From Eubacteriaceae bacterium UBA4266 (GTDB lineage Bacteria > Bacillota > Clostridia > Eubacteriales > Eubacteriaceae): a DNA stretch of 11,704 nt. This document shows positions 1 through 5,880 of this stretch, in pieces; positions within the stretch are counted from its first letter, which is position 1, and every line of letters begins with the position of its first letter. The notes below the pieces were generated by a model, which was not told the origin of the DNA, ran no database searches, and saw only the letters and a program-made list of their open reading frames with translations. A program made the translations under genes and the position numbers. Where the stretch lies: the NCBI GenBank assembly GCA_002396065.1, contig DGWE01000105.1, positions 1 to 11,704 of the forward strand, read 5' to 3'.

Positions 1-21
1 ATGCGGTTTGTCGACGGTCTG

Positions 22-51
22 AGTCGAAGTGAAGTTCACTTCGACTTTTTT
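22..51 (+). terminator. Intrinsic terminator of an off-window plus-strand gene
   Basis: A 9-bp perfect stem (23-31 with 37-45, GTCGAAGTG/CACTTCGAC) has a 5-nt loop and is followed directly by six T on the plus strand. A22-T46 can extend the stem. A second T run follows at 59-64. On the minus strand the hairpin is preceded by A and not followed by T, so it does not serve the convergent dfx gene. A TGA at 20-22 could be the stop of the upstream gene, but too little sequence is present to say. Confidence 0.8.
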
Positions 52-66
52 AGTGCGCTTTTTTGA

Positions 67-441
67 TTAAGCTTCAGCCTTCCACAGTCCGTGAAGATTG
101 CAGAATTCGTAAGCGGCGATCAGTTTGTCATCCGCGGTCAATTCAAAAGAAGCCTTCGGCGCTTCGCCTGGTTTTAAATATTTGACCTGAACGCCCTGAG
201 CGGTTTCCAGTGCGATCCACTGAATGTAGTGTTTTTCGAGCATCGGGTGTTCGACGGAGCCGACCACGACGTCGACGTGAGTGCCGTTCTGAGTAATGAC
301 CGGAACGTGTTTTTCTGTTGCAGCATCTGTGGTGTTCGCGGTTAATTCGTCCATATCCACGCCGCAGCAAACTGGGGTGCACGGTGAATCCTGAAGTACA
401 TAAACCATCTGTCCACATTTCGAGCATTTGTAAATTTTCAT
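67..441 (-). CDS. dfx: Desulfoferrodoxin / superoxide reductase
   Basis: A cytoplasmic non-heme iron protein that reduces superoxide to hydrogen peroxide without making oxygen, the usual superoxide defence of strict anaerobes. It is 124 residues, the normal two-domain size. The N-terminal desulforedoxin-like domain has the four rubredoxin-type cysteines (C6, C9, C25, C26), so the Fe(Cys)4 centre I should be present. The catalytic centre II ligands are visible: H45 in EKHVPV, with the active-site E43 and K44, then H65 in HPM, H71 in EKHYIQW, and C114 and H117 in CNLHGLW. The C terminus ends HGLWKAEA, typical of the family. The ATG at 439-441 is preceded by AGGAGG at 447-452 with 5-nt spacing, so the start is secure. 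It is monocistronic with its own promoter (485-513). Electrons probably come from rubredoxin, but no rubredoxin gene lies within the window. Confidence 0.96.
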   Translation of the reverse strand: MKIYKCSKCGQMVYVLQDSPCTPVCCGVDMDELTANTTDAATEKHVPVITQNGTHVDVVVGSVEHPMLEKHYIQWIALETAQGVQVKYLKPGEAPKASFELTADDKLIAAYEFCNLHGLWKAEA

Positions 442-484
442 ATTGGCCTCCTTCTTTGTGCCTGTAATACGATTTCATAGCTTT

Positions 485-513
485 ATTATAGAGCTTGATT
501 TTCATTTTGTAAA
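485..513 (-). promoter_or_regulatory. Sigma-A promoter of dfx
   Basis: Read on the minus strand, TTTACA (508-513) and TATAAT (485-490) are separated by exactly 17 nt. The -10 is perfect and the -35 matches 5 of 6. Transcription should start near 478, giving a leader of about 37 nt that carries the AGGAGG site. Confidence 0.8.
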
Positions 514-539
514 GTGAGTTCGGCGAAATAAATCCCGTC

Positions 540-564
540 TTAAGATAAGATTTACCTTATTTAA
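540..564. repeat. Imperfect AT-rich inverted repeat upstream of dfx promoter
   Basis: TTAAGATAAG (540-549) and CTTATTTAA (556-564) are complementary apart from one bulged G, with a 6-nt loop. It lies between the end of the DUF5662 gene (594) and the dfx -35 box (513). It has no T run on either strand, so it is a poor terminator. It could be an operator or chance in AT-rich DNA. I do not see a consensus PerR or Fur box here. Confidence 0.3.
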
Positions 565-593
565 TATTAGAATGAATCAAAATAAAGGCTTAA

Positions 594-1163
594 TTAATCG
601 TAATAATCCTTTGCCTTTTTCCGCCTTTTGAGTTCGGCCTTCAGCCACGCGAAGGTTGCGTCCTCGCCCTCGTCCCGAAGTTTTTTGAGCAGAAACTCGA
701 GCTCCTGATGAGTGGTGGGGTGCATGTAGGGCGAGTCCTTCATGTGCTGGTAGTAGTCCCACGGATGATGCTCAGTGTATTGATCCTTTAAATAAATTTT
801 ACTCGCGGCGACGCGGTCGCAGAACATTTCCGCTACGTATTTGTAGGGCATGCGGAAGCCGACCATTTTGGTGTGATCCTTGAGGTCCAAATCGATCCAG
901 TACTCGAAATGGTGCTTGTTGCGGCCCTTGTGGTGCAGCCAAGCCCGGGAAATGCCTGTCTGTTTGCGGGCCTCGGCGTTGGGACTGTGGGTGCCGGTGA
1001 AAAAGCGGACGCCCGTCGAGAACTCTGTCCAGCTGTATTTGCTCATGTCGTGGAGCAGCCCCTGCTTGTACAGCCCGACCTTGAAGCAGTGCTTCATTAC
1101 GAGCCATTTGTGGTGAGTGATGGTTTTAAAATGTCCCCATCCCATTGATAATGCGTTTTTCAT
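594..1163 (-). CDS. DUF5662 family protein, function unknown
   Basis: A 189-residue soluble protein resembling the DUF5662 family. Its biochemical role is not known. It is rich in His, Asp, Tyr and Trp. Visible conserved-looking blocks are GLLHDMSKYS (35-44), AWLHHKGRNKHHFEYW (74-89), a segment at 105-124 reading MPYKYVAEMFCDRVAASKIY, and YMHP in the last third. The HD pair (H38-D39), the His cluster (77-85) and D116 would suit a metal site, somewhat like HD-type hydrolases, but that is inference. The C terminus is basic (KRRKKAKDYYD). The ATG at 1161-1163 overlaps the stop of the upstream MATE gene (ATGA), with AGAAGG (1170-1175) 6 nt ahead, so translation is probably coupled. Met7 is a possible alternative start but lacks the coupling geometry. 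It is the last gene of the operon, and I see no clear terminator after it. Confidence 0.85.
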   Translation of the reverse strand: MKNALSMGWGHFKTITHHKWLVMKHCFKVGLYKQGLLHDMSKYSWTEFSTGVRFFTGTHSPNAEARKQTGISRAWLHHKGRNKHHFEYWIDLDLKDHTKMVGFRMPYKYVAEMFCDRVAASKIYLKDQYTEHHPWDYYQHMKDSPYMHPTTHQELEFLLKKLRDEGEDATFAWLKAELKRRKKAKDYYD

Positions 1164-2533
1164 GACAAACCTTCTTTTATGTAATTTGTATTGTGCGATT
1201 TTTTAGCGATGTCACGGTACATCCAGATAAAAATCAGAATAGACATGATCCCGGCGAGCAGCCACGCGGCCGGGTCGCACGCGCAGGACACGGCGTAGGA
1301 ATGCATGTGGATGCCGAGGACGGCAGTGCCGCCCCGCGCGGCCAGCTCGGTCAGGCCGCAGATCAGCGGCAGTATTGCGTAGCCGCAGCCTTCCATGCTG
1401 CTTCTGAAGATGAAGATCATCGCCAGCGGGATGTAGCACGGAATCGAAATTTTCGCGTAGGTCAGCGCCCAGGGCATCATTCGGGACAGTTCTTTGCCCG
1501 AGGAGAAAAACAGGCCCATGAACGTGCGCAGCGGCAGCACCATCAGCGCCATCGCGGCGATGGAATAGATCACCTCGATAATCACCGATATTTTAATCCC
1601 CTCGCGGATCCGGCCGAGGTCCCGCGCGCCGGCGTTCTGCCCGCAGAAGGTCGCCATCGTCTGGCCCATTGCGATCATGCCCTGCATCAAAATGTTTTGT
1701 ATTTTCGACGCGGCGGTGAAGGACGCGACGGCGTCGGCACCGAACAGATTGATCGCCGCCTGCATGATCATGATGCCGGAATCAGTGATCGCGTACTGCA
1801 GGGCCATCGGGATGCCCATTCTGATTTCAAAGGCGACGGCCCAGCGCTTCGGCCGCCAGTGATCGCGGCTCGGGATCAGCACCGGCACGCGGAGCACCGT
1901 GTACACCGCGCAGAGCACCGCCGAGATGCCTTGGGAGAGTACCGTCGCGGTGGCGGCGCCGCCGACACCGGCGTGAAAGGTGATGATAAACAGCAGGTCG
2001 AGTCCGACGTTGAGGCACGCAGAAAAGACGAGAAAATACAGCGGCGCGCGGCTGTTGCCGACGGCGCGCAGAAAAGCGGAGAACAGGTTGTAGAACACCG
2101 TGCAAAGCGTGCCGAGGCAGATGATGCGGATGTAGGTGAGGGCATCGCGGTAGACTGAGACTGGCGTGTTCATCAGCTTAAGAATCTGCGGGGCGAAGGC
2201 CCAGAACAGCACGGTTAAAATCGCGGACAGGGCGAAGCCGAGTTCGATACCTGTCGCGACGGAAACCTTGACGCCGCCACGGTCCCCGGCGCCGTAGCGT
2301 TGAGAGGTCAACACCGTGAAGCCGGCGGTGATGCCGATGGCAAAGCCGCCGATCAAATACATCAACCCGCCGGTGGAGCCGACAGCCGCCAAGGCGTCGG
2401 CGCCGACGAAGCGGCCGACGATGATCGTGTCCACCATGTTGTAGAGCATCTGGAAGACGTCGCCGATCAAAAGCGGAATCATAAATTTGATGATGAGCGG
2501 GAGAATTCTCCCCTTGGTCATATCCTGTTCCAT
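1160..2533 (-). CDS. MATE family efflux transporter
   Basis: An integral-membrane multidrug/toxin exporter of the MATE class, driven by a Na+ or H+ gradient. The substrate cannot be read from sequence. The 457 residues fit two MatE repeats and 12 membrane helices. The N terminus has the typical signature: MTKGRILPLIIKFMIP, then YNMVDTIIVGRFVGADALAAVG (30-52, with D35), then GFAIGITAGFTVLTSQRYGAGD. The second repeat begins at about MGIPMALQYAITDSGIMIMQ. The protein ends with a short cytosolic tail. I choose the ATG at 2531-2533 because AAGGAGG (2539-2545 on the complement) sits 5 nt ahead. A longer reading from a TTG at 2563 would place that ribosome site inside the gene. Its promoter is at 2572-2599. 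The stop codon overlaps the start of the DUF5662 gene, making a two-gene operon. Confidence 0.93.
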   Translation of the reverse strand: MEQDMTKGRILPLIIKFMIPLLIGDVFQMLYNMVDTIIVGRFVGADALAAVGSTGGLMYLIGGFAIGITAGFTVLTSQRYGAGDRGGVKVSVATGIELGFALSAILTVLFWAFAPQILKLMNTPVSVYRDALTYIRIICLGTLCTVFYNLFSAFLRAVGNSRAPLYFLVFSACLNVGLDLLFIITFHAGVGGAATATVLSQGISAVLCAVYTVLRVPVLIPSRDHWRPKRWAVAFEIRMGIPMALQYAITDSGIMIMQAAINLFGADAVASFTAASKIQNILMQGMIAMGQTMATFCGQNAGARDLGRIREGIKISVIIEVIYSIAAMALMVLPLRTFMGLFFSSGKELSRMMPWALTYAKISIPCYIPLAMIFIFRSSMEGCGYAILPLICGLTELAARGGTAVLGIHMHSYAVSCACDPAAWLLAGIMSILIFIWMYRDIAKKSHNTNYIKEGLS

Positions 2534-2538
2534 TGCGT

Positions 2539-2545
2539 CCTCCTT
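2539..2545 (-). promoter_or_regulatory. Ribosome binding site fixing the MATE start
   Basis: AAGGAGG on the minus strand, 5 nt before ATG 2533. This strong site decides for the shorter 457-residue protein over the 10-residue-longer reading from TTG 2563. Confidence 0.85.
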
Positions 2546-2571
2546 TGATTTGGTTTTTGACAATGTTCATT

Positions 2572-2599
2572 ATTATATCACACGCTTGAAAAATGCCAA
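2572..2599 (-). promoter_or_regulatory. Promoter of the MATE-DUF5662 operon
   Basis: On the minus strand TTGGCA (2594-2599), a 16-nt spacer and a perfect TATAAT (2572-2577). The start of transcription is expected near 2565, giving a leader of about 30 nt. It lies back to back with the plus-strand promoter at 2622-2650. Confidence 0.75.
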
Positions 2600-2621
2600 T
2601 GATAAAAGCGCGGCCTGGGGT

Positions 2622-2650
2622 TTGACAGTCGCTGGGGGAGTTATTATAAT
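2622..2650 (+). promoter_or_regulatory. Consensus sigma-A promoter of the acyltransferase gene
   Basis: A perfect TTGACA (2622-2627), a 17-nt spacer and a perfect TATAAT (2645-2650). It should be strong if not repressed. Transcription is expected to start near 2657, leaving a leader of about 53 nt before the ATG at 2710. Confidence 0.88.
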
Positions 2651-2709
2651 AGGTGTGCAAATAAGAAAATGGTTAAATTTTAGAACGAATTATATTTTAC
2701 GGCGGCAAT

Positions 2710-4608
2710 ATGCAAAAATCACAAAAAAAATCAGACATTAAGATTAAATCGACAAGAACCTACCTTCCCGGATTGGACGGGCTGCGGGCCCTTGCCATCA
2801 TCGGCGTCACCCTTTTCCACCTGATCCCGAATGTTTTCGCGGGCGGCTATCTGGGCGTCCTCCTCTTTTTCGTCATCACCGGGTTTCTTTTGGCCTACAC
2901 TACGGCTGAGCGGGACCACCGTGGCACGTTTACGGTGCCGAACTTTTACGCCAAGCGGGTCAAGCGGCTGTATCCGGAGCTCATTCTCGTCGTCTTCTTT
3001 TCAGTCGGCGTCATCCGGTTTCTCGTGCCCTGGGCGGTGCAAGGCATTCGGCTCGAGGTCGCGAGCGTTTTTCTCGGCGTCAACAACTGGTGGCAGATTG
3101 CCCAGAACGCGGATTATTTTAAGCGGATCGCGAGCGCTTCGCCCTTTACCCATCTGTGGTTTCTCGGCATCGAAATACAATACATTTTAATCTGGCCACT
3201 GATTTTTTTGAGCGGCAAGCAAATAAAGAAACGGCGCGGCTTTTTCGCGGCGTGGTGTTTTGTGCTGCTTTTATCCCTCGTCAGTGCGGTGTGGATGCCG
3301 ATCTGCTACCAGATCACCCACAACGTCACCCGGGTCTACTACGGCACCGATACCCGCGCCTTTGCCCTTCTATTCGGGGCTTGCCTTGGACTCCTTAAAT
3401 TCGAAAGGGACGCCTCGAGAAAGCGCAGGCCGAAGCCCCGCAGGGCGGGAATAAAAATCACGGCGGCGTTCTGGGGGATTATCGCGCTTGTGGTTGTCAG
3501 CTACGTCTTCATCAAAGGGCGTTACGCCTTTGTTTATGACGGCGGCATGGCGCTGTATACCCTGGCTTTCGGCGCGCTGCTGGCGATGACCGTGGACAGC
3601 CGACTGACCTTCGGCAGGCGGCTCGACCGCAGCCGCGTGCTCAAGTGGATCGGCAGCCACAGCTACGGCTTGTTTCTCTGGCAGTATCCGGTGATTTTCG
3701 TCTTTAATAACAAGGGCTGGCTCGATCATGCCGCGGGCGGCGTCTTCGCTCTCGTGTTGATCGGTGCGCTTTCGGCGTGGTCGGCGTGGCTCGTCGATTT
3801 TGTCGAAAAGAAGAAGTGGCGGCAGCCTTTCAAAAAGCAGGCGCTTAAAATCGCAGCGGTGGCGGTGGCCTGTGCCGCGGCGGTGATCTGCGGGCTGGGC
3901 CTTTACACGACGATAACGTCAAAGAACAGCCGAGCGGAGGTGCAGCAGGCGTTGAGATCCCGGCTTGAAAAGAATCAAAAGGCGATTTCAAAAACGAAGG
4001 ACGGGACACCCATTTACCCTTGGACGGATCCGCCGAAGGCCAAAACCAATTACAAGGGAACGGGCAACGCGGCACGCGCCTCGGTTAAAAACGTGACGAT
4101 TATCGGCGATTCCGTGACGCTGGACGCGGCGCCGGATCTAAAGGCGAAATTCAACAACAGTGTGACGATCAACGCGAAACAGTCCCGCCATATCGGCGAC
4201 GAGCTGGATTGGGTAAAAAAACAGCGAAAGCATCACCACCTCGGCCGAACCGTTGTGATTTCTCTCGGTACCAACGGCGAACTTTACGAGAAAGCAGTCA
4301 AGGCGCTTTTGAAGGTCCTCGGGCCGAACCGCTCCGTATTCTGGGTCAACGTCTACGGGCCGGAGCTGGATTGGACCCGCGCCAACAACGACTATCTAAA
4401 CCAGCTGGCCGCAGCAACCCCCAATTTGACGATCATCGATTGGAACAGCACCCTTTCCGCCCATCCCGAATGGCTCTGGGAGGACGGCATCCACCCGAAT
4501 CCCGATGGCTCGAAGGCCTACGCAGATCAGATTTACAACGCGATTGAGCAGGTGCAGACGAAGCAGCAGGCGGTGGACAAAGCGCGTCGTCAGCACACAA
4601 ATAAGTGA
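2710..4608 (+). CDS. OatA-like membrane acyltransferase (acyltransferase-3 plus SGNH domain)
   Basis: A two-domain envelope O-acyltransferase of 632 residues, the size and architecture of peptidoglycan O-acetyltransferase OatA. Residues about 16-370 form the multi-helix acyltransferase-3 domain. It opens with YLPGLDGLRALAIIGVTLFH, with the family's key His at H37. It then has FFVITGFLLAY and the FYAKRVKRLYP block (R83, R86). A further membrane helix at about 381-402 leads to a predicted extracytoplasmic SGNH domain: GDS with nucleophile S468, GTN with N522, and DGIHP with D592 and H595, a complete Ser-Asp-His set. In OatA the membrane part passes acetyl groups outward and the SGNH part places them on MurNAc, giving lysozyme resistance. 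Another wall polymer could be the acceptor here. The ATG at 2710 has only a weak GGCGG site, so translation may be modest despite the consensus promoter. It stands alone, and no convincing terminator follows. Confidence 0.9.
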   Translation: MQKSQKKSDIKIKSTRTYLPGLDGLRALAIIGVTLFHLIPNVFAGGYLGVLLFFVITGFLLAYTTAERDHRGTFTVPNFYAKRVKRLYPELILVVFFSVGVIRFLVPWAVQGIRLEVASVFLGVNNWWQIAQNADYFKRIASASPFTHLWFLGIEIQYILIWPLIFLSGKQIKKRRGFFAAWCFVLLLSLVSAVWMPICYQITHNVTRVYYGTDTRAFALLFGACLGLLKFERDASRKRRPKPRRAGIKITAAFWGIIALVVVSYVFIKGRYAFVYDGGMALYTLAFGALLAMTVDSRLTFGRRLDRSRVLKWIGSHSYGLFLWQYPVIFVFNNKGWLDHAAGGVFALVLIGALSAWSAWLVDFVEKKKWRQPFKKQALKIAAVAVACAAAVICGLGLYTTITSKNSRAEVQQALRSRLEKNQKAISKTKDGTPIYPWTDPPKAKTNYKGTGNAARASVKNVTIIGDSVTLDAAPDLKAKFNNSVTINAKQSRHIGDELDWVKKQRKHHHLGRTVVISLGTNGELYEKAVKALLKVLGPNRSVFWVNVYGPELDWTRANNDYLNQLAAATPNLTIIDWNSTLSAHPEWLWEDGIHPNPDGSKAYADQIYNAIEQVQTKQQAVDKARRQHTNK

Positions 4609-4656
4609 AAATAACACAAATGTAAACATTGAAAATTGTGATGAAAATAACAAATG

Positions 4657-4723
4657 AAAAAATTAGTCATCTGAAAGCTTTTTTGTGAAAAATTTCAAAA
4701 AAACGCTTGAAAAAATTAATTTT
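4657..4723 (+). promoter_or_regulatory. A/T-tract array and UP-like element before the atp promoter
   Basis: Runs of A or T of four or more lie at 4657-4662, 4679-4684, 4688-4692, 4697-4703, 4710-4715 and 4720-4723. Their centres are mostly 9-12 bp apart from 4679 onward, close to one helical turn. The seven-A run ends 3 nt before the -35 box, where an UP element would contact the RNA polymerase alpha subunits. DNA curvature and promoter stimulation are inferred. Confidence 0.45.
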
Positions 4724-4734
4724 AGGCTTATAAT
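4707..4734 (+). promoter_or_regulatory. Promoter of the ATP synthase operon
   Basis: TTGAAA (4707-4712), a 16-nt spacer and a perfect TATAAT (4729-4734). Transcription is expected to begin near 4741, giving an untranslated leader of about 127 nt before atpB. That is long for an operon of this type. Confidence 0.82.
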
Positions 4735-4799
4735 AACCACAGTTCAAATCGAACAGAATTGAAATAATGATAAATAGTTCTTCTACCGAAGGCCAACGA

Positions 4800-4837
4800 G
4801 GGCACGCAGGCATGATGTCGGTGTGCCCTTTTCTCTT
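4800..4837 (+). terminator. Terminator-like hairpin within the atp leader
   Basis: GGGCACGC (4800-4807) pairs with GTGTGCCC (4821-4828) over 8 bp, including one G-U. An inner GGCA/TGTC helix (4809-4812 with 4816-4819) caps it, and TTTTCTCTT follows (4829-4837). The T run is interrupted, so termination is probably partial or conditional. It lies between the promoter and atpB, where it could stop the whole operon. Confidence 0.6.
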
Positions 4838-4852
4838 ATCATTATTGGGACG

Positions 4853-4862
4853 AAAGGAAGTG
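4853..4862 (+). promoter_or_regulatory. Ribosome binding site for the atpB TTG start
   Basis: AAAGGAAGTG lies upstream of TTG 4868, with AGGA at 4855-4858 about 9 nt away. It supports a non-ATG start for atpB and lies just after the 11-bp leader stem (ends 4846), so it would stay accessible when that stem forms. Confidence 0.6.
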
Positions 4863-4867
4863 GTCAT

Positions 4868-5563
4868 TTGTCAAATCTTTCGAAAGATCTGAGCGAAGCG
4901 CTGACGATTAAAACGGCATTCAGCTTTAAAATCGCCGGTCATACGATTGCGGTGTCTGAATCCGTCGTCGTCACGTGGATCATCATGGCGATCCTCATCG
5001 CTCTGGCGATTTTCCTGACGCATGGGCTCAAGGTTAAAAACCCTGGGAAAAAGCAGATCTTTCTCGAATCGGTCATGTCCGCCGGGTACAGCCTGTTTTA
5101 CGGCATCCTCGGAGACAACGGCGCCGGGTACATTCCTTATTTACTCACTGTGATGTTTTACCTCGGCTTTGCCAATCTAATCGGGATCATCGGTTTTACC
5201 CCCCCGACTAAGGATTTGAACGTCACCTTGGCGCTGGCTTTGATGTCCATTGTGCTCATCGAGTATTCTAATGCCCATCACAACGGCGGCAAAAAATTCT
5301 TCAAGAGCTTTGCCGAACCGCTTCCGCTGATGACGCCGTTTAACATCATGGAGCTCGGGATTCGGCCGCTGTCCTTGTGTATGCGGCTTTTCGGCAACGT
5401 GCTGGGTTCCTTTGTTGTCATGGAACTTTTGAAGGCCGTCTGTCCGCTGTTCCTGCCGGTTCCGTTCAGCATGTATTTCGACATCTTTGACGGATTGATT
5501 CAGATGATCGTGTTCGTCTTCTTGACGGCGCTGTTTATGCAGGAAGGCTTAATCGACGACTGA
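4868..5563 (+). CDS. atpB: F1Fo ATP synthase subunit a
   Basis: The membrane stator subunit that forms the two ion half-channels beside the c-ring. It is 231 residues from the TTG at 4868, with about five or six membrane helices. The essential stator arginine is R173 in LCMRLFGN, followed by VLGSFVVMELL. The last helices carry the conserved Gln in GLIQMIVFVFLTALF (Q212). The gene could be read from a GTG at 4823, but that codon lies inside the leader hairpin and lacks a ribosome site. TTG 4868 follows AAGGAAGTGG with acceptable spacing, so I prefer it. It is the first gene of the operon, with no atpI upstream. A small hairpin covers its stop codon before atpE. Confidence 0.95.
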   Translation: MSNLSKDLSEALTIKTAFSFKIAGHTIAVSESVVVTWIIMAILIALAIFLTHGLKVKNPGKKQIFLESVMSAGYSLFYGILGDNGAGYIPYLLTVMFYLGFANLIGIIGFTPPTKDLNVTLALALMSIVLIEYSNAHHNGGKKFFKSFAEPLPLMTPFNIMELGIRPLSLCMRLFGNVLGSFVVMELLKAVCPLFLPVPFSMYFDIFDGLIQMIVFVFLTALFMQEGLIDD

Positions 5564-5580
5564 CGGCGCAGTCAGTTTTT
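5559..5580 (+). other. Hairpin with T run at the atpB-atpE junction
   Basis: ACTGAC (5559-5564) and GTCAGT (5571-5576) form a 6-bp stem with a 6-nt loop followed by further T to 5580. It overlaps the atpB stop codon. It could be a weak partial terminator or an RNA-stability element that separates atpB from the more highly needed atpE. The stem is short, so the function is uncertain. Confidence 0.4.
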
Positions 5581-5635
5581 GGAAAAAACAGTTTGATTCA
5601 GAAATTTTAAAATCTATATTTAAGGAGAAATTATC

Positions 5636-5860
5636 ATGGGTACACTTATTGCAATTGGTGCAGGTATTGCGGTTTTAACAGGGATCGGCGCCGGTATTGG
5701 GATCGGCATTGCGACAGGGAAGGCGACAGAAGCGATCGCCCGTCAGCCGGAAGCAGAAGGCAAAATCATGAGAAACCTGCTTTTAGGTTGTGCGCTGGCT
5801 GAAGCAACCGCTATTTACGGCTTCGTCATTGGCCTTCTGATCATCATCATGTTGAAATAA
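5636..5860 (+). CDS. atpE: F1Fo ATP synthase subunit c
   Basis: The proteolipid whose ring turns as ions pass. It is 74 residues in a two-helix hairpin. Helix 1 has the tight-packing glycine series GIGAGIGIG (16-24). The polar loop is ARQPEA (35-40), which contacts the F1 stalk. Helix 2 has the ion-carrying carboxylate E56 in [11 protein letters not shown]. Compared with the Na+ enzyme of Ilyobacter tartaricus, the helix-1 Gln ligand is Ile here (I23) and the Ser after the Glu is Ala (A57). The ring is therefore predicted to carry protons. AAGGAG (5622-5627) lies 8 nt before the ATG in a very A/T-rich stretch, which should favour the high translation that c needs relative to its neighbours. 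There is only one copy. Confidence 0.96.
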   Translation: MGTLIAIGAGIAVLTGIGAGIGIGIATGKATEAIARQPEAEGKIMRNLLLGCALAEATAIYGFVIGLLIIIMLK

Positions 5861-5880
5861 CGGAAGTGCGGTGACACACT

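Larger units (their letters stand above)
4741..4867 (+). promoter_or_regulatory. Structured atp leader RNA, candidate attenuator or riboswitch
   Basis: The untranslated leader of the atp operon has several base-pairing options. An 11-bp perfect long-range stem joins AATAATGATAA (4763-4773) with TTATCATTATT (4836-4846). Inside it are a small hairpin CTTC-tacc-GAAG (4780-4791) and a larger terminator-like hairpin (4800-4828). An alternative pairing, TACCGA (4784-4789) with TCGGTG (4818-4823), would break both inner hairpins. Mutually exclusive folds before a whole operon suggest regulated readthrough. I cannot assign a ligand. A Na+-responsive (Na+-I, formerly DUF1646) riboswitch is one idea, because that class is known to precede ATP synthase genes, but I have not matched its consensus. 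Confidence 0.5.

Noticed and set aside
1193..2158. A 321-codon open frame on the plus strand opposite the MATE gene
   Set aside because: It is antisense to a clear transporter, lacks a ribosome site, and its product is Arg/His/Asp-rich low-complexity, as expected from a shadow frame in GC-rich coding DNA.
4609..4700. A terminator after the acyltransferase gene
   Set aside because: Only short A/T hairpins without a G/C stem followed by T on the plus strand were found, so none was called.
4823..4867. GTG at 4823 as an N-terminal extension of atpB
   Set aside because: The GTG is inside the 3' arm of the leader hairpin with no ribosome site. The TTG at 4868 has one, and the extra 15 residues are untypical of subunit a.
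4812..4892. A 26-codon plus-strand ORF in the atp leader overlapping the atpB start (a possible leader peptide)
   Set aside because: It has no proper ribosome site (an AGG only 1 nt before the ATG), and its start lies in the loop of the terminator-like hairpin. There is no run of a single amino acid as in attenuator peptides.
5593..5620. An internal promoter before atpE (TTGATT, 16 nt, TATATT)
   Set aside because: The predicted start near 5627 would remove the atpE ribosome site (5622-5627). The matches are also expected by chance in such A/T-rich sequence.
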